Part shown: in pieces, positions 58,301 to 64,000 of the stretch | Numbering within the stretch: the stretch's first letter is position 1 | How the letters are laid out: every line of letters starts with the position of its first letter | Assembly (NCBI GenBank): GCA_946122785.1 | Contig: CAMGYJ010000004.1 | Location: 24,068,188-24,132,187, forward strand | Length of the DNA: 64,000 nucleotides | Direction of reading: 5' to 3' | Source: Linum tenue | Lineage: Eukaryota > Streptophyta > Magnoliopsida > Malpighiales > Linaceae | Notes under the pieces: generated by a model | Database searches by the model: none | What the model saw: the letters and a program-made list of their open reading frames with translations, nothing else | Told to the model about the DNA's origin: nothing | Position numbers and translations under genes: made by a program

Positions 58301-58981
58301 GCCAGCCCTGGCCAGATGGCCAAGAACTCTACTAGCAAGAGCCAGCACTTCGGGATCCTGCTTTACCTCAAACACATGGCGCATATAACTGGCAAATTTT
58401 GAGACTTTGGAAGCATTTTCACCAAGTGCCACGTCTATTAACTCATCTACTGCTCGTAAAGCTCCCAAGTTTTCAGCAACATCATTACTATGTAAGAGAG
58501 AGGAAATTCGATCATACAACTGGTCCATGAAACGAGAAAAGGCTTCTCCGCTAAGATCACGAGCTTCTTCCTCCAAATGTTTTCTCAGAGCCAAAGTAGC
58601 ACCCTCCTACGCAATGAAAATAGAAGTTCATGGGTCACCAGACCAAACACATAATCAATGCTACAACACTAATACAAAAATCAGAATGGTGAAAGATGTA
58701 AGCTTTTTACAACCCATTTAAAAAACAATACAGGGAAAGGCCACAAAATGCAAACCGTGAATGTATTCTGCTCTATGCCAGTACCTCATAGCATATCTTG
58801 TAAACAATCAAAAATTGACAAAGATGAAGAAGAAGGGAGGCAGTGTCGTGGTGAATACCTTGGGACTGCCACGTGTACATAGGTCTGAAAGAATGCGATT
58901 AAGAGCATCAAAGCTTCCGCCACTGGGGCTAGCAGACGAAGCAGGGCCGAGGAAACGGAGGGACTGGGAGGTGGAAGCCAT
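37343..58981 (-). CDS. TOR: TOR serine/threonine protein kinase (target of rapamycin)
   Basis: TOR is the catalytic subunit of TORC1, which links nutrients, energy and auxin signals to translation and growth; it acts in the cytosol and on membranes. The joined frame is 2,474 codons, close to the roughly 2,480 of Arabidopsis TOR. It starts [24 protein letters not shown] repeats fill about residues 1-1280. The FAT region is about 1280-1900. The FRB domain begins near 1905 with [20 protein letters not shown]. The kinase spans about 2045-2360 with [13 protein letters not shown] (catalytic loop, near 2235) and HIDFGD (metal site, near 2255). The FATC end is QNYVGWCPFW. All expected key residues are present, with no stop or frameshift. 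The match to the Arabidopsis protein is recalled from memory, not searched. No other gene overlaps it. Confidence 0.97.
37343..58981 (-). other. TOR: TOR exon map (57 coding exons)
   Basis: From 5' to 3': 58981-58859, 58606-58268, 58181-58107, 57976-57804, 57372-57274, 56379-56220, 56108-55965, 55818-55649, 55566-55362, 55252-55058, 54503-54351, 53896-53775, 53675-53585, 53072-52977, 52551-52421, 51417-51315, 51235-51053, 50972-50880, 50769-50734, 50379-50281, 50195-50097, 49997-49835, 49429-49305, 48726-48674, 48239-48116, 48031-47849, 47401-47249, 47176-47024, 46705-46634, 46521-46387, 46289-46228, 46123-46026, 45102-44993, 44917-44744, 44652-44587, 44483-44415, 44330-44220, 43915-43775, 43654-43526, 43429-43264, 43173-42959, 42679-42473, 42043-41930, 41849-41646, 41323-41243, 40908-40834, 40745-40679, 40606-40446, 40148-39975, 39900-39772, 39689-39606, 38923-38862, 38784-38712, 38622-38488, 38132-37953, 37716-37448, 37361-37343. 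They add to 7,425 bases. Two donors are GC; the rest are GT, and all acceptors are AG. Confidence 0.85.
51418..52420 (-). other. Longest TOR intron (1,003 bp)
   Basis: AT-rich with no ORF, repeat or element end that I recognise. The next longest introns, 45103-46025 and 56380-57273, likewise show nothing. Confidence 0.7.
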
Positions 58982-59628
58982 AGCCGTTATTTAATCAGAA
59001 TGCCCTGAAAAGGAAGAAAAACATGTCAATTCTCCCGCTGAAGCTACTCAAATAGAATCCGCAACTGCGCATGAACCCAGTTCTCAGAATGTATAACCTT
59101 CCTCTGTGAACACTAGTTTATCTTCAGAGCTTCAAAAGAAGATGTTGAACTTTCCGCTAGCGCATTCCTGAACAATAATACTAGCCGTCGTTATGGAACA
59201 CAACCTGCACTTCGTCGTTGAACTTCAACCTTCTTCGCTGGAAATGGGGAGGAGTGTAATTGGCCCAATTGATGGTTTGTTGTAGCAGCTTTTCCCCAGA
59301 TTCGTCCAAAAAAGCCTTCGTGTTCTTGCCTAGCGTCGTATTAGCAATCTTTGCCTCCACGACAATCTGACCTAATTTTGCTAGGCTTGTAGAAAGTAAT
59401 GATGCGAATGGTAGAAATAGATGGAGTTCAAGGAAAATAATTGGGGAAGATTGAGGAGATAGTGGTGGAGAATCAAATCCCAGTATTCCAAGAACCCTAA
59501 ATCGCGAACAAAGAGGGAAAAGCATAGGAAGGGGGGTTTCTTTCTTCTGGAGAGGGAGAGGGGGGTAACTTTACTCTTTTGTTTAATGATAATATGTGGA
59601 CGAGGGAAGGTAATTTGATAAACTATTA
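58982..59628 (-). promoter_or_regulatory. TOR leader and proximal promoter
   Basis: A probable 5' UTR exon runs from about 59570 to 59205, with a CT-rich start (TCTCCCTCTCCAG on minus) and GATTTAGGGTTCTTGG text usual in plant leaders. A 200-bp intron (59204-59005) follows. Only about 60 bases of non-transposon DNA separate the presumed start from the Helitron-like end at 59629. The transcription start is inferred, not known. Confidence 0.45.
58987..59525 (-). CDS. Putative upstream ORF in the TOR leader
   Basis: The ATG at 59525 opens 107 codons (MLFPLCSRFRVLGILGFDSP to RRRLKFNDEVQ) that end exactly at a good donor, GTGCAG then GTTGTG (59204). An acceptor with a pyrimidine tract, TTTTTCTTCCTTTTCAG, lies at 59005. 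Joining them adds GILIK and a TAA (58989-58987), giving 112 codons that stop five bases before the TOR ATG (58981). Unspliced, the frame ends at 59181 after 114 codons. I do not recognise the peptide. It could be a chance ORF in a leader, a regulatory upstream ORF, or a small separate gene. Confidence 0.45.
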
Positions 59629-59660
59629 CTAGCTTGGTGCCCGGCCTTTGCCGGGGTTAA
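59629..59660 (-). mobile_element. Helitron-like 3' terminus 2
   Basis: The minus strand reads CCCCGGCAAAGGCCGGGC, then ACCAAG, then CTAG with flanking T. It is a near copy of the end at 33327. The element would extend to the right, past the Pack-MULE inserted 15 bases further on, perhaps as far as the RPA-like fragment at the window edge. Confidence 0.55.
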
Positions 59661-59904
59661 TTGTGTTTGGGTTTGGGGACTAGATAGTATAACAACACCC
59701 CTTGTGTTGTTATTGTAACAACACTAGTCTCCAACCAATAGGAAGCTAGGATTGTGATGACTTTTTATTAAATGAGTTGACCTAGTGTAAAATCAAAGCA
59801 GGGGTATAATTGTCATTATGAAAATATGTTTAAATAATAATAAAAAAATATAAAAATAAAAAATAAAAAAAATATTTTTTTTTTATTTTCGGACCAAAAA
59901 TTTG

Positions 59905-60090
59905 GTCGCCGGAATTCGGCCACCGGTCGCCGGAATCTGGTCGCCGGTCACCGGAATATGCTTTTTTGTCGCCGGAATATGCTATTTTGCAATCGGAATA
60001 TGCCACCGTCGTCGGAATATGCTCACCGGCGTCGGAATCTAGTCATCGGGACCGGAATATGCCTATCGGCGCCGGAATCTACTCACCGAC
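59905..60090 (+). repeat. GCCGGAATATGC array
   Basis: About nine imperfect copies of a 17-20-base word with the core CGGAATATGC or CGGAATCT, often preceded by CACCGG/CGCC. It is part of the Pack-MULE. Confidence 0.8.
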
Positions 60091-60102
60091 GGTCATCGGA
60101 GT

Positions 60103-60215
60103 TTGGTCAACGGTCTTCGTTGACCGGTCAATGGTCTTCGTTGACCGGTCAACGGTCTTCGTTGACCGGTCAACGGTCTTCGTTGACCGGTCAACGGTCT
60201 TCGTTGACCGGTCAA
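60103..60215. promoter_or_regulatory. Palindromic W-box array, 21-bp period
   Basis: Five perfect copies of TTGACCGGTCAA start at 60120, 60141, 60162, 60183 and 60204, joined by CGGTCTTCG or TGGTCTTCG. A half site GGTCAA precedes them. Each copy holds TTGACC, the W-box bound by WRKY factors, on both strands. Twenty-one bases is two helical turns, so all sites face the same side. The array lies about 600-690 bases upstream of the ATG of the putative TOR upstream ORF. Binding is inferred from the motif only. Confidence 0.7.
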
Positions 60216-60239
60216 TGGCCAACGACCACCGGATGTTGT

Positions 60240-60790
60240 GGTCTGCATTGTGAGATTTATGGTTTGGTTTCTCATATTTTTGTATGCCTTTTGTGGTTTG
60301 ATTTATCGTGTTTGTGGTTTGCATTAAGAAGTTTCTGGTTTGCTTTATCGTGTTTGTGGTTTGCATTGAGAAGTTTCTGGTTTGTTTTGCGGGGTTTCTG
60401 GTTTGTTTTAATAGATTTTTGGTCTGCATTAGGACGTTTCTGGTTTGTTTTTGTGGTTTGCTTTATCGTGTATGTGGTTTGCATTATGAGGTTTCTGGTG
60501 TGTTTTCTAAAATTCTGTGGTTTGCTTTGCGGGATTTCTGGTTTGTTTTAGTAGATTTTTGGTCTGCATTAGGACGTTTCTGGTTTGCTTTTTTGGTTTG
60601 CTTTAACGTGTTTGTGGTTTGCGTTATGAGGTTTCTGGTGTGTTTTTGAAAATTATGTGGTTTGCTTTGTGAGGTATCTGGTTTGTTTTAATAGATTTTT
60701 GGTCGGCATTAGGACGTTTCTGGTTTGTTTTTGTGGTTTGCTTTATCGTGTTTGTGGTTTGCATTATGAAGTTTCTGGTATTGAAATGCT
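60240..60790 (+). repeat. TGGTTTGCATT/TTTCTGGTTTG array
   Basis: Many copies of a 25-35-base unit, TTTCTGGTTTGTTTT and TGTGGTTTGCATTA, within a larger unit of about 145 bases that recurs near 60390, 60535 and 60680. It is open on both strands, so the 70-200-codon ORFs over it are artefacts of the repeat. Confidence 0.8.
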
Positions 60791-60954
60791 CATGTTCTGC
60801 ATACAAATAACTCCTAAAAGCATACCATAATAAATTTGAAGCACTCGACCCAACCCCCCCTATTACAGTTTTGCTATCTAATTCCTTCCTTCCCACCCCC
60901 ACATTCAAAAAAAAAAAAAAAAAGTTAAAACAGAACCTAATCAAATTAAGGAGG

Positions 60955-61120
60955 ATTCTAAGATGAGATTAGCCATCTCAGCAATGGACAGCTTGTTGTG
61001 ATTGTGATCTCCTTCGTAGGTCACCACCAGCATCGACAGGTCATCCACCACTCTCTCCACGTGCTTCCTGGCCGGGCATCCCCGCACGCTGCTGCACTTG
61101 TAATAACCCCTGTAGTTTTT
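60955..61120 (-). pseudogene. Captured WRKY domain fragment (group IId type)
   Basis: The minus strand reads [20 protein letters not shown], then [20 protein letters not shown] and [11 protein letters not shown]. The C-X5-C and H-X-H zinc ligands and the [16 protein letters not shown] text are typical of WRKY group IId. The WRKYGQK heptad is missing. A basic stretch EKRSKARRIHG at about 61195-61230, followed by a GTAAGT donor, resembles the piece that precedes the WRKY intron. No intact protein could be made. Confidence 0.8.
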
Positions 61121-61936
61121 GCCACAATTGATTCAACAAACCTCGCCCAATCCCGGTCAACGATGGAGCAGATGACGAAATCGAACTTACCGTGGATGCG
61201 GCGAGCCTTTGAGCGCTTCTCGTACAATAATGAATCCAAAAGTTTCCGCGGCGGCGAAGCTACGTCCCCTGGCAAAGAATCGGCCAAACAATCGAGCATT
61301 AATCGGCGAATCCGGCGTTAATTCCTCTTCTCCGGTGCAGCAATCCGTTGACCCAGGAGAACGCCGTCACGATTCGATTGAATCTCTCCCTCCACGAAGG
61401 CACCAAGGATCGCCGGAGCTATCAAATCTCTGGTCTAAGTGTTGAAGACAGGGACGAAGACATCCATGGCCGGTAGAAGAGCTGCCTCAAATCGCCGCCG
61501 CCACATATTACGACTCCGGATCTGAGATGATGTGGCTATGGATTCGACGATTTCTGATTGGATTGTGGAATCCAAGTCTCGAAGACGGCAGATGAAAGGG
61601 GCCTTCTGCTGTCGCGACGCTCTCCGTATCTATCGCCGTCGCACTGAACTCGTCGGCGGCAGTGTGGTTGTGGTCGGGAGAGAGTCGACTGGTGCGATGG
61701 CGCCGACGATGACGATGGCAGAGGATTGGCGCCGGAGAAGAACAAAATATTGTTGTTAAAAGGTATAGATCTGGCCGCAGTTGGCCACTGTTGCTGGGGA
61801 GAGAAATAAAACACACTTAAGAATTTAGTTTTTGTTTATTGATAATTTATTATTTATTGTTATTTTACTATTATGTCCTTGTTGTTAGTATAACAACAAT
61901 TAAGGTGTTGTTATACTATCTGCACCCTTGGGTTTG

Positions 61937-62273
61937 TTTGCTGGCCTAATTATCATACAGTATTCAGTAATTATATGAAGTTTTGTGTGAAACTTTGTGT
62001 CGTGTGTGTACCCTTAGCAAGTTTCTTGGATATTTTGTGACCGTCTGTCTGTTGCTTTGTTTTATTTTTTGTGGATTAAATGGAGGAATAAACAGCCTAG
62101 GGGTTACAGGAGGATGTGCCAATGCCGCCAACATTCGAACAGAAAACAGTCAGCCAAACTAAGTCTCACTTGCGACGTGCTAGTCAAGAAAAGATGAACG
62201 CCATAAACATTGAACTTTATTGTCTAATTAACTACCTCATCTGAGTTGTCGTGGGTTGTATGTGAGTTGTGTC
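61937..62273. other. Spacer between Pack-MULE and Tourist-like MITE
   Basis: No gene, repeat or element end seen. If the Helitron reading is right, it is Helitron interior. Confidence 0.4.
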
Positions 62274-62507
62274 TTAGAGCATCTCCAACAATGCAATCCT
62301 TCTTCACTTTCAAGTGTGGTCCCTACTGCCACCTAAACAACTCTAGCAATTACTTCACTAATCAATTCCATACTAGCTACATCAATGTCATTCCAATGCA
62401 ATTGCACTTCTGCGTCCCACTTATATTTTAATAACACACAAATGGTTGGGAAAAGCATAAAGAAAAACTAACAAAGGACCCACTTGCAATTGCATGTCAG
62501 ATTTTCA

Positions 62508-63215
62508 GGGTATTTAGCATAAATGGTCACAAACCTTTGCACTTAGTACAAAACAGTCACAAACCTTTAATTTGTAACCATTTGATAACAAAACTTTGTA
62601 CTTAGAACAAAATGGTCACAAATTAAACAGTGTGACCATTTCATACTAGTTCAAACTTTTGTTACCGTGTTGTTGCAAATTAGACTTTTGGTGACCGTTT
62701 TGTACAAATTAAGTTCAAAAGTTTGAACGCTCAATCACCGTTACAATTCGTTCTAGTTGTATGGTAGTTTTGTTAATGTATGTGAATGATATGATCGTCA
62801 TAAAGGATGACAATGAGAGAATTCAATGGCTCACAAACGGGTTCCTGACTGCTTTTTAGTTGAAAAAACTCTGTCTACTTTCTTACTTTCTTGGTATTGA
62901 AATGTCAACTGAGGACATTCTTATTCGGCAAAGCAAATATGTCGATGAACACATGACCTGACATCATATATGTCGTTCAAGTGGTTATTGTCATATACTT
63001 AACGAACAAACTACCCGACCTCAAAACATGACAAATATTTCATTTGTAACGATTCGGTAACAAACCTTTGCACTTAAAACAAAACGGTCACAAATTAAAT
63101 AGCGGTGACCATTTTATACAATTTCAAAGTTTTGTTACCGTATTGTTACAAATTAAAGGTTTGTGACCGTTTTGTACTAAGTGCAAAGGTTTGTTACCAT
63201 TTATGCTAATTACCC
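62508..63215. mobile_element. Small Pack-MULE inside the MITE
   Basis: A 708-bp element flanked by the 10-bp repeat CAGATTTTCA (62498-62507, 63216-63225). The inverted ends run well over 70 bases: GGGTATTTAGCATAAATGGT on the left and GGGTAATTAGCATAAATGGT on the right, then CACAAACCTTTGCACTTAGT shared. The ends are built of GGTCACAAA and TTTGTAAC words. The centre holds a piece of copia reverse transcriptase. A similar end-like phrase (GTACTAAGTGCAAAGGTTTG) occurs in the hAT MITE at 15808-15827. Confidence 0.85.
62777..62960 (+). pseudogene. Captured copia reverse-transcriptase piece
   Basis: Plus-strand text YVNDMIVIKDDNERIQWLTN, then a TAG, then LSYFLGIEMSTEDILIRQSK and YVDEHM. This is the copia YVDDM active-site region (D changed to N) and the following YFLGIE block. 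It differs from the copia element at 1.1-5.4 kb, so it came from another copy. Confidence 0.8.
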
Positions 63216-63346
63216 CAGATTTTCATGTGTGCAAATTTTCATCCCTTGAAAGTGGTCTTGCATCAATGTCATCCACTTTTTCAATTGCACATGGCTGCCA
63301 CCTCAGCTTGCAACTCCCTCCATTTGCACCATTGGAGATGCTCTTA

Positions 63347-63585
63347 CTATCCATGAGTTTTGTGATAGTGTGTGTTACTACAGTCATGCTCAATGTTGTA
63401 GATTGCCACTTTGACCCGAATTTTTTTTTGTCCAATGAGAAGTGCCACATGCTCTGGTGGTGTGAAATTATCATCACTGTTTGGAAGAAGTGGGTGTGCA
63501 GCGGAGCAAGTTCACGTCAAAGCAATTATGTTTCAATTTCTTTTATTCAACATGGAAATGATGTCATTTTGCTTACCACTTTCTA
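63347..63585. other. Spacer with no recognised feature
   Basis: Only short ORFs, no domain seen. Confidence 0.4.
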
Positions 63586-63860
63586 TCGTTGCACTTGGCC
63601 ATGAGTTCTTCACCTTCGATGAAACAAAATTTGTATCTAGGGATGCCATCATAGCCGGTTGCAGGGTACAACATTGTCTTGCTGGTGAAAACTATTGAGA
63701 GTGGGTTGTCAGTTGGTTGGTAGTCCCCTTGGTTTTCATCACAGTGAGATCATTGATGAGATAAATTTCTTGTTCTTGAAGGCTGGTTGTACTGTGTCAA
63801 TGAGCCCTTTGGGTATTTGTGCAGTTTCCCTGATAGAAGAAAAGATTGTAATAATGAGGA
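63586..63860 (-). pseudogene. RPA1-like (OB-fold) gene fragment
   Basis: After the acceptor CTTCTATCAG (63829-63838) the minus strand gives, in one frame, EQEIYLINDLTVMKTKG, and after a shift NPLSIVFTSKTMLYP and IPRYKFCFIEGEELMAKCND. This order (xIYxIxxLxV, then IxFxxxTxV, then IPxxxFxFI) is that of the first OB-fold of plant RPA1-like proteins, which also occur in Helitrons. Frame changes and the lack of flanking exons make it a fragment. It lies on the same strand as the Helitron-like 3' end at 59629. The match is by eye only. Confidence 0.4.
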
Positions 63861-64000
63861 TTTGAATCATTTTCATTTCATAATAATTTATTCTAGAAAC
63901 TTAATAAGAATCAATCGAATATTGATCAATCATTTTAGATTTGAGTGGTGGCAGAGATTGTTACCTAAGCTAAGCATCACTGAAGATGATCCAACCGTAT
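63861..64000. other. Window edge, probable intron of the RPA-like fragment
   Basis: AT-rich. A CTTAG then GTAACA donor-like site on minus at 63966 could end an earlier exon that runs off the window. Confidence 0.3.

Larger units (their letters stand above)
59676..61927. mobile_element. Pack-MULE with WRKY fragment upstream of TOR
   Basis: A 2,252-bp element flanked by the perfect 9-bp repeat TTGGGTTTG (59667-59675 and 61928-61936). Its ends share AGATAGTATAACAACACC as an inverted repeat (59682-59699 and 61903-61920), with GGGAC/GGGTG outermost. It has no transposase. Inside are three repeat arrays (59900-60790) and captured coding sequence, including part of a WRKY domain on minus (60955-61120). 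Capture of gene pieces is typical of Pack-MULEs. Confidence 0.85.
62277..63343. mobile_element. Tourist-like MITE (PIF/Harbinger type), interrupted
   Basis: Inverted ends GAGCATCTCCAACAATGCAA and GAGCATCTCCAATGGTGCAA, flanked by TTA (62274-62276 and 63344-63346), the 3-bp target of PIF/Harbinger elements. Without the inserted Pack-MULE it is about 350 bp, a usual MITE size. Confidence 0.8.

Noticed and set aside
60120..60215. CRISPR-like array
   Set aside because: The units are head-to-tail tandem copies with no unique spacers, in a plant transposon.
60240..60800. ORFs of 70-200 codons on both strands
   Set aside because: They follow from a short repeat without stops in several frames; no domain and the same words in all of them.

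Overview
The window is nuclear DNA of a flowering plant, probably a dicot. The evidence is an intron-rich TOR kinase gene that matches the Arabidopsis protein exon by exon, plant-type LTR retrotransposons (Athila-like and copia), Mutator-like, hAT, Tourist-like and Helitron-like elements, and a captured WRKY domain. I see no rRNA, tRNA or CRISPR. The species cannot be named from the sequence.

Left half (1-33 kb) is a nest of transposons. An Athila-like LTR (829-5853) is split by a decayed copia element (about 1.1-5.36 kb). Next comes the 3' part of another Athila-like element (5.85-8.3 kb). A Mutator-like element with a FAR1-like transposase, a GRF-like finger and a Ulp1-like protease (8.3-27.5 kb) is split by Athila-like element A (10107-23664). 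Element A in turn holds a solo LTR with a hAT MITE at its edge and a second, unrelated solo LTR in gag. A second, shorter Athila-like element B (28012-32270) carries one acidic ORF instead of gag-pol. Each Athila-like LTR holds, at the same place, an array of palindromic words of similar design but different sequence.

The middle (33-37 kb) has a Helitron-like 3' end, a 989-bp Mutator-like element with a perfect 9-bp target duplication, and a hAT MITE.

The right half is the TOR gene on the minus strand (37343-58981). My splice model has 57 coding exons that join into one uninterrupted frame of 2,474 codons plus stop. Two introns appear to be GC-AG. A probable 5' UTR intron joins a 107-codon ORF to five more codons, so that an upstream ORF stops five bases before the TOR AUG.

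Upstream of TOR lies a second Helitron-like 3' end and then a 2,252-bp Pack-MULE (59676-61927). It carries a WRKY group IId fragment and, nearer TOR, five palindromic double W-boxes with exact 21-bp period. Further right are a Tourist-like MITE with a small Pack-MULE inside (holding a piece of copia reverse transcriptase) and an RPA-like fragment at the window edge. The most interesting possibilities are transposon-borne WRKY control of TOR, a TOR upstream ORF, the palindromic LTR word arrays, and the repeated motif oriented with transcription in the Ulp1-carrying MULE.
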